Made by a program: the position numbers and the translations under genes
Notes under the pieces: generated by a model
What the model saw: only the letters and a program-made list of their open reading frames with translations
Told to the model about the DNA's origin: nothing
The model's database searches: none
Part shown: positions 19,626 through 29,393 of the stretch, piece by piece
Layout of the letters: every line of letters starts with the position of its first letter
Numbering within the stretch: position 1 is the first letter of the stretch
NCBI GenBank assembly: GCA_003427395.1
Contig: BFEA01000366.1
Coordinates: 221,711 to 251,184 of the forward strand
Origin: Chara braunii
Lineage: Eukaryota > Streptophyta > Charophyceae > Charales > Characeae
Direction: 5' to 3'
Length of the DNA: 29,474 bases

Positions 19626-19707
19626 ACCTTTCTCTGCCTTTTGGCTAAGATAAAGTGTAGTATCTGTTCTGATCATTTAATATATGATCCGCCACACATT
19701 GGGGCAC
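19626..19707 (+). pseudogene. U2 snRNA-derived sequence, copy 1
   Basis: Starting at ACCTTTCTCTGCC, the sequence follows the first 80 or so bases of U2 snRNA: TTTTGGCTAAGATAAAG, then GTGTAGTATCTGTTCT with the branch-site-pairing GTAGTA, then ATCATTTAATAT and a remnant of stem-loop II. It departs from U2 before the Sm site, which is replaced by an AT-rich run. No upstream sequence element or TATA box for snRNA transcription is seen. It is part of a dispersed repeat, not a working U2 gene. Confidence 0.8.
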
Positions 19708-19880
19708 TAAACAATGATAATAATAATTATAATAAAAATATGCCACCTTCCTTTCCCTGCCTTCCCACACCTCGCTCCGCCTTCCCTCCCGCGCATTCCC
19801 CCGCCTTGCCCCGCGTGGCCTCCCCTGCTATCCCGCGGCCTGCCTCTTGTGCCCCGACTTGCCGCACCTCTGTTCTCCCC
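19708..19880. repeat. AT-rich run and GC-rich body of the U2 repeat
   Basis: A TAATAATAATTATAATAAAAA run is followed by CCTTCCCTGCCTTCCC-type GC-rich sequence that ends in GTTCTCCCC. The same order occurs inverted at 28918-29085 with high similarity, including CTATCCCGCGGCCTGCC and CCCCGACTTGC. Confidence 0.75.
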
Positions 19881-20009
19881 ACGTAATCCGTCGTTTTTTA
19901 AACTGACCAAGTACGTAATCGATCAGTTTCAAGAACGACCGATTACATAATCGACCGTTTTTGGAACTGGTCGATTACGTAATCGGTCGTTCTTGAAACT
20001 AACCGATTG
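19881..20009. repeat. Palindromic ~34-bp unit array, 4 units
   Basis: Units of the form CGTAATCGGTC - about 12 bases (GTTCTTGAAACT or its complement) - GACCGATTACG follow one another with alternating orientation of the core. Each can fold into a hairpin. The same units occur at 21226-21292 and 28874-28917. Confidence 0.8.
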
Positions 20010-20096
20010 ATGTAGCTCAGTGGTTAGAGCACCAATTGGAAATGCGCATTGTGGTATCATGAGGTTGCAGGTTCAAAACTGAATTGCAGCCTTGCG
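20006..20096 (+). pseudogene. tRNA-like SINE head 1
   Basis: An A box TAGCTCAGTGG (20013-20023) with a perfect D stem (GCTC/GAGC) and a B-box-like GGTTCAAAACT (20070-20080) fit an internal Pol III promoter. The anticodon and acceptor stems do not form well, so this is a tRNA-derived SINE head or tRNA relic, not a tRNA gene. Confidence 0.6.
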
Positions 20097-20312
20097 CATG
20101 AACACCGGCAGGGCGTTAGAAAGACGCACGGCTGGACACATTCCGTTGGGTTGACGCACGGTAAACTTATGTAGAGACTGCCTGCGCACCACCCAAGGGT
20201 TGTCCATGGTGTTGTATGTCGGGTCTTGATACTGCGTGGGTTGCTTGTGGTTGTTGCTCGTGGTTGTTCTGTTGATCTCCCCAGTCTGGCATATCACACA
20301 CAGGGGCCGTTT

Positions 20313-20382
20313 GCAATTGTTGCTCAAATGGTAGAGTCTTCAAGTCACATGTCATAGATCACGGGTTCGAGTCTGGTTGGGG
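20313..20382 (+). pseudogene. tRNA-like SINE head 2
   Basis: TTGCTCAAATGG (20320) with GCTC/GAGT pairing and a good B box GGTTCGAGTCT (20364-20374). The spacing suits a Pol III promoter, but the cloverleaf is poor. It lies about 300 bases after head 1 in the same orientation. Confidence 0.55.
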
Positions 20383-20451
20383 ACATTGGGGGGTGTTCTC
20401 GTCCAGCTTGGCCTGTCATCTCTTCAAAATGAACACATAGTTCCCTCTACA

Positions 20452-20640
20452 TAGCACTACACATATCTGGCCATCAGGCACATACATCTAGCCATACAGT
20501 TACACACAGCACACATAGACTGCACATATCTGGCCTTCGGGCACATACATCTTTACAGGTACACAAAGCACACATAGCCTTCGGACAGATACAAAACACA
20601 TGGGCCTATGGACTCATCCGAACATACATAGCCTCTGGGC
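20452..20640. repeat. ~63-bp imperfect tandem repeat, ~2.5 copies
   Basis: ACATATCTGGCC...GGCACATACATCT occurs at 20461 and again at 20524, followed by a decayed third part. CACACATAG words recur throughout. Confidence 0.7.
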
Positions 20641-20896
20641 ATACACACATACACACAAATTACAATACTGGGTTGGGAGGGTCTATCAGGTATATGACGG
20701 GGTGTACTCACGCATGGCTTAGCTTTAGGGTAGGGGTACGGATATAAGTCGCTCCGAATAGTCTGAGCTCCGCCTACCCTTGGGTAAGCTAGGGGAAGGA
20801 CGGTAGGATGTGTCTGCGGGCGCTGGCCTGGCTTGCTTAGGTAATCCTGTTGGGTAGACTCTCTGAATTGGGCCTGTAGAAGACTGCATGAGCCTG
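20641..20896. other. Unassigned stretch before repeat X
   Basis: No gene or recognisable motif. It may belong to the same SINE-like unit as the tRNA-like heads, since no boundary is visible. Confidence 0.4.
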
Positions 20897-21188
20897 GCAT
20901 CCGAAGTTCTCGTACGGCAAGGTTCGTCCGCTTCCGCTTCCATCAGGGCTGGGAGGTTGGCCCAGCCTTGGCGCTTGTCACTGCTGTCGGGTCCTAGTTC
21001 CCCTTGATACTGGTAGGGTGATGGTCCTGAGTGTTGGTCACACTGAGGTAGGATAGTAGGGTCAGGGGGTGGGCTGGGAGTATTAACGTGGGGATGGGTA
21101 GGGTAGGTGGCCTATCCTGTCAGGACAGCGATTGGCTGCCGCTACTAGCAATCATTGCGGGTCTGGTCCTTGGCCTCTACAACACCCT
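20897..21188. repeat. Repeat X, copy 1 (uninterrupted)
   Basis: About 290 bases, from GCATCCGAAGTT to CTCTACAACACCCT. The same sequence recurs at 21294-21490 plus 28774-28861, where LINE-B splits it. A run of T follows at 21197-21224. It may be the 3' part of the SINE-like unit that begins at the tRNA-like heads. Confidence 0.85.
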
Positions 21189-21196
21189 AGGCCTCA

Positions 21197-21224
<28 letters not shown>
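21197..21224. repeat. Poly(T) run
   Basis: About 28 T directly after repeat X copy 1 and before the second palindromic array. Some plant SINEs end in T-runs, so this may be the tail of the unit; otherwise it is an inserted A-tail from the other strand. Confidence 0.7.
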
Positions 21225-21225
<1 letters not shown>

Positions 21226-21227
<2 letters not shown>

Positions 21228-21292
21228 GCAATCTGTCGTTCTTGAAACTGACCAATTACGTAATCGGTCAGTTTAAAAAACGACCGATTATG
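21226..21292. repeat. Palindromic ~34-bp unit array, 2 units
   Basis: Two units of the same type as 19881-20009 lie between repeat X copy 1 and copy 2. Confidence 0.75.
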
Positions 21293-21293
21293 T

Positions 21294-21490
21294 GGCGTCC
21301 GAAGTTCCCGTATGGCAAGGTTCGTCCGCTTCCGCTTCCATCAGGGTCGGGAGGTTGGCTCAGCCTTGGTGCCTGTCACTGCTGTCTAGTCCAAGTTGCC
21401 CTCGATACTGTTAGGATGATGGTCCTGAGTGCTGGTCACACTGAGGTAGGATAGTAGGGACAGGGGGTGCGCTAGGAGTATTAACGTGGG
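21294..21490. repeat. Repeat X, copy 2, left part
   Basis: The stretch matches 20897-21093, with roughly one difference in ten bases, and ends abruptly at AACGTGGG where LINE-B starts. Confidence 0.85.
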
Positions 21491-23736
21491 CAGCTAAAAG
21501 GGATGATTACCTAATATTAGCAATCAATCACCCATCAAATAAGCCTTTCAATCTAGATGATGTGATTCCTTATCGAGTTGGAGGAAAGGAATTTCACATT
21601 CACACTGCACACAAGTTACGTCCGTGGTGTTTCAGATGCAAAGCATATGGACACCTCAGCACAGATCAATCATGTTAACAGAATTCAATACGCAAGCAAA
21701 GAGCTACAGGGAGATTGATCAGAGATCCATTTAAGAATAATCTATGGAGGACAGTGGATCAAGGTCACAAAGGGTGGGTATATATAGAAGGGGCAGGCAA
21801 GGGGACTAAACCAAAAGGATGGACGTGGAAAAAAGAAGGAAATCCAAATTGGGACACCAAGCCTCCCGATAGTTGGACTCCACCAGAAGCTACGGTCAAA
21901 GTAGTGAATAAAAAACCCTCCACTTCATCCTCCTCGAATCCAGCCTCTCTAATCATACCCTCTTCACCTAATTCATCCACTTCAGTCAAATTGAATCAGA
22001 AAAAGGAAAAGAAAACTACAAATGAACCTGTAGAACCTGATCCACAGAAATACTTGAAGGAAACATAGAATATTACGACCAACAAGGAATTGACATCACA
22101 ACCTACGACAGCACAAAAGAAAGGAAACCACCAAATCAGGGACCTCGAAATGGTTCAGGAAGAAGACAGTGACCAAAATAATTCTCTAGATCTACCTCTA
22201 ATAGGAAGAAATGACCGAAATAAAAAATAAAATAAAAATAATAATAATGAAAAGAGGAGGACCTTATTATCATAAGAAATGGAGGCCCAAATCGGACATA
22301 AAAAGAGAGGGTGTGCCGCAACTACAAAAGTTATTGGAAATAGACCAATCACAAAAGCAAGAAAGGGACACCCAACAAGACTTCTTTAGTGATGCATTTG
22401 GGCCTGAAGACATGGACATTGATCAAGAATAACAATTACCAGACAACCCTATGTCTGAAGCCTCTCCTTCAGGAGAAGAAGAGCTTATCACGGTGGAACG
22501 CAAAATGATACAACTGGCAGAATGGTTGCTCCAACAATTAAAGACAAAATATGGGGAAGTCACCACTGAATTTTGGGATACATCCTATGTACAAGTTATC
22601 AATCTTATGAATGCAAGTCCCTCATTAAAAGAGGTTTTAACGAATGGTCTTCCACAAGGGGCCAAATGGCCTATAGTTAGTCGCTGCATGTTCAAGACAA
22701 TAATGAACATGTTTCAACCACCTGCCCTTACTCCAGAAAATAGTAAGGAAAAGGAAAATGACAAACAATTAATAATAACAAAGATTTCACAACAGTCCCA
22801 GGATTCTTTTGAATTGAGGACAGAAGAACAACCCTCATCTTTAGAAGATATAAGAGAGGAAATACAAGAAAATATAACAAATATGGATAACAATGAACAA
22901 GTGACTCTTCACTCACCTTTGCTTACAATGGTCAAAAGGAAACTCAAGGGCAAATAATATATGGGGATATGAATGGACAGTTAATTACATTGTCTAAACA
23001 TATCCCTATTTTAGAAATAAACCAGATGAAGGACAAACAAGAAAAGATTTCAAAAGAACAAGAAATTTCCTCCCAACAACAAGAGGAGGGATATCAGTCG
23101 ACGATCAACCAAGAATTGGAGTCAAAAGAACAAGAAAGCCCCATCCAACACCAGGAGGAGGGAACACAAATGAAAGATACACTCATGGAAGAAAATAACA
23201 AGACAGAGCAATCTACCCAAGAGAAATGTCCAATGACACTCATTTCTCATACAGGGTCAACACAGGAACAACAACCTAATCAAGAGGAACGCCCAAAGAC
23301 AACCCCGATAGAAGGATCACTCCCTTTTAATACAGGGTCAACACAGGAAGTAAGCAAAAGACACAGAATGAGGAATGTATTGGAAAAAGGTCAAGTGGTG
23401 AGACCACAGCCATCCAAGGACAACCTTATCATTCCTGTACGGAAAAAAGGAGGAAAGTGGGAAGTGGGTCTTTCTCCAGTAGATCAAGATCAATATGGAG
23501 GGGTTACATTGAGAGGATGGTCTACATATGTTGAATATCAAAGTACAGGAGATCGGACATTCAGAAGGCACATGCGAGATTTCTTAATCAAACATTATGA
23601 TCCTGGACCTCAAGCAACTTTCACAGAAATTGGAGACAAGGCCCATATGGCCAAAAGAGGTACGTTTGTTCGTTTTAAGGAACAAAAAGAGACAGGATTG
23701 AAATGGTTTTCCCACACAACTTTGCTAGACCTATAA
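21491..23736 (+). pseudogene. LINE-B ORF1 (RNA-binding protein), 5'-truncated
   Basis: The first codons read in frame across the insertion edge and lead to RPWCFRCKAYGHLSTDQSC, a zinc knuckle (C-x2-C-x4-H-x6-C; the last gap is longer than the usual four) as in plant L1 ORF1 proteins, which bind the element RNA. The part before it, usually a DUF4283-like RNA-binding domain, is cut. A TAA at 21676 and a TAG at 22066, and shifts near 22210 and 22960, break the rest. The second half is Gln-, Glu- and Lys-rich with internal repeats (NTGSTQE; QQEEGYQ/HQEEGTQ). The last 90 residues (GGVTLRGWSTYVEYQS, then RRHMRDFLIKHY) look folded and are unlike the low-complexity middle; I do not recognise them. 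Confidence 0.75.
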
Positions 23737-23901
23737 AGTCTTAAGATTAATGCAAATGTGGTGTGGACAGCCTCGGATATTCTTGTTTTCCTTAGTATAA
23801 TTCTCTGAAGAGGAATCCTTCAAGCTGCTGGAGAACTTGACAATGGATCATGGGTCCGCCTCTAAAACACAAAGGGGAAAGTTCTTTCATACGGGGTTAA
23901 G

Positions 23902-26900
23902 ATGGAAGCAATTAATGCATATTATGGTAAAAACCCATCATGGCAACACGCAATCAAAACAGAAAATTTGGATCTTAGATCTCTAAATGTAAATGGTCTA
24001 GCCACAACAGACACAGAAAAAAGAAAGTCAATATTAGAACAGTTAAAAGGAGTGGGGGGCAGATCATGGCCTGACAAAATATGCATTCAAAAAACTAATT
24101 TGACCAATTCACCTATTCACACTAGGGCCCACAATATGGTTTGGCTTTTCACTAAGATCAGTGCATATTCTCCAAGAAGTGGGTCAGCAGGAGTAGCAAT
24201 TTGGGTACAACTGGAATCACGAGCACAAATTGTACAATGGGTATCAGATAAGGAACAGGGTCGATGGATATCTGCTATCTTCAAGATCGAATCAGATACA
24301 ATATGTGTAATAAATGTTTATGGGCCTAATGAAATTGAAGAAAGAATCAAATTCTTTAAGGACATAAGAACACATATTCCGGCAGGAATACCCCTAGTAA
24401 TGGCAGGAGATTTCAACGCAGCGCCAGATAGATGGTTAGATCGTTGGAAGATTCTTACTCCATGCCCTCCTTATATAGAGGAAGATGAGAATATAATACA
24501 AACTTTATGCGAAAATGAACGTTTTTTTGACTCATACCGAAGAATCTTCCCGAAGGAAAGAATTTTTATATGTTTACGCAATTAAGGAAACCATCTCCAA
24601 TCAATATCAAGAATACATCTGATACTAATATATGAAGATTTAGAAAGATCTCTCACATGGGTAGCAATTTTTCCAAAAAGCCCATGGACTGGTGCAGATC
24701 ATAAAATATGTTCAATACTCTTTCAAAAACAAAGTGGATCAGGGGAAGGGATTCTATAAATTAAACACATCTTTGCTAAAATATGACAATTTTAAAAAAT
24801 ACTTAATGAGAATATTGGCTTTCTACAGAAGAGAGACAAGATTCCTTTATTACTTGGTTCAACAATTGATTAAACTTTCTTGCAAAAAAATGTAATGAAT
24901 TTTCAACATTGAGAGCAAAAAAAAAATATTTGCAGAAAATACAAATTCAAGAACAAATTTTGAATTATGAATCTCAAAACCCGCAATCCTCACAAAACAT
25001 TGATATACAAGAACTCAAGAAACAACTATTGTCTTTTGCACAACATCGATGGCAGGGGCAGATAATCCGAGGTAAAATGACAAAATTCAGGACAGAAGGG
25101 CAGATGGATAAAACATTTTTCGCAATGGTCAAATTACGAGCTAAACGTTCTTATATTGATAATTTATATAATCATGAGGCTCAGAGGGATCCTTTGGTAC
25201 CCGTATCATCTGCGGCAAGTTTGAAAATTGCTTACGATTTCTTTAAAAAATTATTCAAATCAGCCAAAGATCATTCTAGTATCCAAGATGATGATCAAGC
25301 TACTTCCCTCTTCTTAGAACCACTTTTCCAGTCAATTACTGACGAACAATGACAACATCTTGAAGAACCAATAACTAAAGAAGAAATTTGGACAGCCTTA
25401 ATTCAAATGGAGGAAGACAAAACACCAGGAGTGGATGGTTTGCCTAAAGAATTTTGGGAAGCCATGTGGCCCATCTTGTCACCTGACTTGATGAAATACT
25501 ATCAAGAGGTTTGGGAAACAGGACAAATGGAAGAACTTGTCAGTCAAGGAATCCTAACCCTATTATACAAAAAGGGGGATAAACCCAATATCAAGAATTA
25601 TAGACCAATTACTCTACTTACAGTAGTATACAAATTGTTTGCTAAAGCTCTGGCCAATCGCATGATCCCAGTAATGGCAGACATAATTCATCTCACTCAA
25701 ACTGGATTTATAAAAGATCGGCATATACAGGATAATATCCTCCTAATCAATGAAATTGTCAAAGTGGCACGACAAACTAAACAAAACGCAGCGATTATTT
25801 TCATAGACTTTGAAAAGGCATATGATCATGTGGATTGGCGATTTCTGGATGCTTGTTTGCATAAACTAAATTTTGGGCCCAACATACGTAGATGGGTTGA
25901 AATTCTACATATAAATGCTACCACACGTATTCTTCTGAACGGTTTGTTGTCTCCTGAAATTCATCTTCAGGCAAGGCGACCCTCTGACTCCCTTTCTTTT
26001 TGTTACTGTAATGGAAGTCTTGGGTGCCAACCTTAGAGTCAATCATAATATCAAAAGATTAAGTATTTCAGGAATTCTGGAAGAAGCAATACCAATAACT
26101 TCAATGTTTGCAGATGACCTTACAATAATCTTAGAGGCTTCAAAAGCAAATATGGAACAAATAAAAAAAAAATTGGACAAATTTTCTCACCTGTCGGATA
26201 TGACAGTCAATTGGGGAAGTAAAACGCAAGGATGGTGGATTCACTCAAATGGCGAATGTCCACCTGAATTCCCTAGAGTACAATGGTTGCCATTAGAAGC
26301 TCCTATGAAAGTATTAGGAGTATCATTGACGGCCAATGGCAAACTCACAACAAATGAAGAATGGATTTCGAAACCAGCAATCCAAAAAATGAATCAATGG
26401 AAGAATCAACACACTTCTCTCCTAGGAAGGGCACTGGTTATAAATAATGTGGTGTTTGCATCAATCTGGTACAAATCAGCAATTTGGGCAATAAGCAAAC
26501 CAGAAATCAAACTTTTTCTAAAACAAGTAACTGCATTCCTCTGGAGAGGAGATCATGAGCTTCAAAAGGTAATTCCAAGAGTGGCTTGGTCTATTCTTAT
26601 CCAACCTAAGTCCAGAGGAGGATTAGGGATTTTGGACCCCACCCTACAGTGTCAAGCTCTGTCCCAACAGTGAATAATTGATCTTATTTTTGGTATAGAC
26701 AAGCCGTGGCAACCCCTAGCCCTACAACAAATCAGAAAATTGGCTCCAGAGACAACACCAGAGGTTCATCCTCTTACTTGGGTAGAAAACCTACTTTGGC
26801 ATATCCCTCGTCCTTCCGCGTAATTGAGAAATGAAGGGGAAAGAGATGCTACACGTAGAGACCTTATCCTAGACACTCTATGGGTGTCCCTTTTGAAAAT

Positions 26901-28435
26901 ATGGAGGAAATTACCACTACCTAACAAACCTAAACCCACACATTTTTGAGGAAATATTGAGACAACCTCTTTTTGGTAACAAATGGATTACAGATGTTAA
27001 TAGCTGTGTGTACAATAGCTTCACTCCTTCATGGTCCCAATGGGTAAAGAAAGGGGTCATACAGGTTAAAGACATTTCGGATTTACAAAGGAGAAGATGG
27101 AAGAAGCCAGATCAACTCAAAAAAATAATTACTTATGTCCACAAATTAGAACAAAATTTGGATCGTATAACTAGTTTCATCCCATTATCATGGGTAAGAA
27201 AAATGAGAAATGGTGTCAAGTTTCAAAAAGGTGATTTTGTTTTAATTACACAAGACTCACAAGAATGGAAAGTAGGGCAAATCATGAGTTTAATCGAGGA
27301 AGGAGTTATAATAACTTTATTCAAAATAACAGCAAATTATTTACTCATTTCAACATCAAAGAATCAGGTGGAGTTCTTTTCATTCAATGAAATGTTCAGA
27401 ATCAGAGTTATTTTCATCTCAGCATCCACTGGATGGAGAGCCTTCCAACCAAAATGTCCTATTATAGATCTACCATTTGATCCGGATGAATGGATATGGC
27501 AGAAGGATACAAGAAGTAAACCACGTACTCTACAATCTCTAATAGTAAAAACAGCATATCGTATACTTAGACCTAAGGTAGATGTAGCATCTATAATAAG
27601 GGACCGTTGGTCCAGACATTATATAGATATACAAAGCATCCAAAATATAAAATTTTTTAATCAAATAAAAAAACGGTCTGCTAAGTTTTCATCTTTACAA
27701 TGGCAAATAATTCATCGATGTCTTCCAACAAATGATTGGCTTATCAATCGTACCAATCTAGAACAACGAGGGTTGGCGCTTCCATAATGTAATACATGTC
27801 TTTCAGTTTTTCCCAACAAGAAAATCAGAGAAACAATTGAGCATATATTCATCCAATGTCCAAGAACGGTATTACTTTGGAGAAAATGGGATAGTGTGTG
27901 GAGAACACTGACAGGAATTGACAGGCCATGGGGTTGGAAAATCATATTACTAGGACATTGGGAACCACAAGATATACAACTTTTAGAATTTCAGAGGAAT
28001 TCGTTCGAAATTGGTCGAAAAGTCATTTTATGGACATTATGGTACAAAAGGTGTGTCTATGAAAGAGAAGATGTAAAACTTGAAGGTATGGAAATTTTTG
28101 AACTAATTATTCAATTTNTACAAACAGAAATAAGAGCACATTGGCCAGTAATACGATCAAAGATACAGCATCTCCATCAAAAAAAGGACATAATCGAATA
28201 CATCCAAAAATTTAACCAAGAATGGCTGGGAGGAAATGAAGGAGGGAGTTTGGGAGAAGTGAAATGGCCAGGGAAGGATGAACAGGGATAAAATTTTAGA
28301 CGAGACTTCCTATTGAGCTTCAAAGACTGGTTTTCGCTTCCTCCAGAAACCACGCTCAGATCTCCAGATTTTTTTCCTGATCCCTTTCCCCCATCAGAAT
28401 TAGCAATGGTGGATTTGCAATGGTATCCTCAATAA
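23902..28435 (+). pseudogene. LINE-B ORF2: endonuclease, RT, zinc region
   Basis: ORF2 nicks target DNA and reverse-transcribes the element RNA at the nick. The AP-endonuclease domain shows LRSLNVNGL, NVYGPN and MAGDFNAAPD (24400-24429). Its catalytic-motif Glu is Lys (CIQKTN), and the last motifs read SRIH and ADH instead of SRID and SDH. RT shows TPGVDGLPKEFW (25425), YRPITLLTVVYK, FIDFEKAYDHVDW and, after a shift near 25970, RQGDPLTPFLF and MFADDLTII (intact FADD). The zf-RVT region has LPTNDWLINRTNL, CNTC and EHIFIQC (27720-27860). Coding similarity goes on past TAA 28289 to TAA 28433-28435. Frameshifts lie near 24590, 24900, 25970 and 26930, besides several stops. Confidence 0.88.
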
Positions 28436-28773
28436 AGCATGAATGCAATATATATTGGATATCTGAGGCTTTGGTGGCAATCTCAAGAAAACGTTGTCTA
28501 CATTGTTAGGCTACTTCTTAGACTATTTCCAATAGATAATTTTTTGCTAGATTTAAAAGTTGTATCTGACGGCCTGGTTTGGCTGAAGAGGCAGTTCTTA
28601 TCTCTACATAATTTTATTAAGAAACAAAGACATTGTAAAAGGGACGTTGGACCCGGTTTCCAGCAGGTGACACTCCCCACCAATAGATGGAGTCCCTATC
28701 TAGGTGTTAGTGGTGTCTGCTCTTACCAGCAACACTAACATTGGTAGGGTTTTAATTTAAAAAAAAGAAAAAA
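28436..28773 (+). other. LINE-B 3' UTR and A-rich tail
   Basis: AATAAA at 28431-28436 overlaps the ORF2 stop. About 320 bases follow, with the conserved hairpin at 28646-28664, and then the tail AATTTAAAAAAAAGAAAAAA ends at 28773. Confidence 0.7.
28646..28664 (+). promoter_or_regulatory. Conserved LINE 3' hairpin (LINE-B copy)
   Basis: GTTGGA pairs with TCCAGC around CCCGGTT. Compared with LINE-A, one C-G pair has become T-A and another has become a T-G wobble, so the stem is kept while the sequence changed. It lies about 110 bases from the tail. Confidence 0.6.
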
Positions 28774-28861
28774 GGGTAGGTGGTTTATCCTGTCAAGACA
28801 ACCATTGGCTGCCGCTACTAGCAATCACCACGGGTTTGGTCCTTAGCCTCTACAACACCCT
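28774..28861. repeat. Repeat X, copy 2, right part
   Basis: The stretch matches 21101-21188 (GGGTAGGTGG through CTCTACAACACCCT), which completes the copy split by LINE-B. Confidence 0.85.
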
Positions 28862-28873
28862 GAAAAAGCAAAA

Positions 28874-28917
28874 ACCAATTATGTAATCGGTCGTTCTTGA
28901 AACTGTCCGATTACGTG
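28874..28917. repeat. Palindromic ~34-bp unit, single
   Basis: TAATCGGTCGTTCTTGAAAC followed by TGTCCGATTACG: the same unit as at 19881 and 21226, joining repeat X copy 2 to the inverted U2 repeat. Confidence 0.75.
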
Positions 28918-29085
28918 GGGAGAACATAGGTGCAGCAAGTCGGGGCGCAGGAAGGCAGGCCGCGGGATAGTAGGGGAGGGCAGGCGGGGCGAGGCGGGGG
29001 TATACGCGGGAGGGAAGGCGGGGCAAGGTGCGGGAAGCCAGGGAAAGGAAGGTGGGGGATTTATTATTATTATTATTATTTTTTA
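28918..29085 (-). repeat. GC-rich body and (ATT)n of the U2 repeat, inverted
   Basis: The reverse complement matches 19708-19880: GTTCTCCCC at the inner edge, GCAAGTCGGGGCGC, GGCAGGCCGCGGGATAG and then a TTATTATTATTATT run next to the U2-like part. Confidence 0.8.
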
Positions 29086-29168
29086 GTGCCCCGATGGGCG
29101 ACGGATCAGATATTAAACTGATCAGAACAGCTACTACACTTGATCTTAGGCGAAAAGCCGAGAAAGGT
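29086..29168 (-). pseudogene. U2 snRNA-derived sequence, copy 2
   Basis: On the minus strand it reads ACCTTTCTCGGCTTTTCGCC, then AAGATCAAGTGTAGTAGC and TGTTCTGATCAGTTTAATAT. It keeps GTAGTA. It shares with copies 1 and 3 the change CTGATCA for U2 CTTATCA, and with copy 3 TGATCCGT for TGATATGT. So the copies descend from one repeat, not from separate U2 insertions. Confidence 0.82.
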
Positions 29169-29310
29169 GAAGGTGGGGAAAGGTGGGGGATTGAAGGCAG
29201 CAGAAGGTGGGGGAAGGAAGGCGGTGCAAGGCGGAGGAAAGCGGGGCAAGGTGCGGGAAGGCGGCGAAAGGATGATGGCGGGATTTTATTTTTTTTTATT
29301 TTTTATTTTA
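29169..29310 (-). repeat. GC-rich spacer between U2 copies 2 and 3
   Basis: CCTTC-type repeats on the minus strand, including CCTTCAATCCCCCACCTT, then an AT-rich run (TTTATTTTTTTTTATTTTTT) next to copy 3. This shows that the whole unit, U2 part plus AT run plus GC body, is repeated in tandem here. Confidence 0.7.
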
Positions 29311-29393
29311 GCGGCCCAATGGGCCACGGATCAGATATTATATTGATCAGAACAGATACTGCACGTGATCTTAGCCAAAAGGTCGAGAAAGGT
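29311..29393 (-). pseudogene. U2 snRNA-derived sequence, copy 3
   Basis: On the minus strand: ACCTTTCTCGACCTTTTGGC, then TAAGATCACGTGCAGTATC (GCAGTA instead of GTAGTA) and TGTTCTGATCAATATAATAT. It keeps a paired stem-loop II remnant (GTGGCCCATTGGGCC). Like the others it stops before the Sm site. Confidence 0.82.

Larger units (their letters stand above)
21491..28773 (+). mobile_element. LINE-B: L1-type LINE inserted in repeat X
   Basis: A 7.3-kb element with a 5'-truncated ORF1 (zinc knuckle), ORF2 (endonuclease, RT, zf-RVT-type zinc region), 3' UTR with a hairpin, and an A-rich tail at 28759-28773. The flanks are the two halves of repeat X. Only GGG is shared by the two edges, so there is no clear target duplication. 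The coding parts are broken by stops and frameshifts. Confidence 0.9.

Noticed and set aside
18772-19627. Long ORFs on both strands over the tetramer array
   Set aside because: Gly-Pro-Met-Tyr-His repeats arise from strand-symmetric words; similar peptides on both strands argue against coding.
19626-19707. Functional U2 snRNA gene
   Set aside because: Only the 5' 80 or so bases are present, the Sm site is missing, and no snRNA promoter element is seen upstream.
19499-20009. CRISPR array
   Set aside because: The 24-bp and 34-bp repeats are contiguous or palindromic without unique spacers, and the context is eukaryotic.
20006-20382. Functional tRNA genes
   Set aside because: A and B boxes are present, but acceptor and anticodon stems do not form properly.
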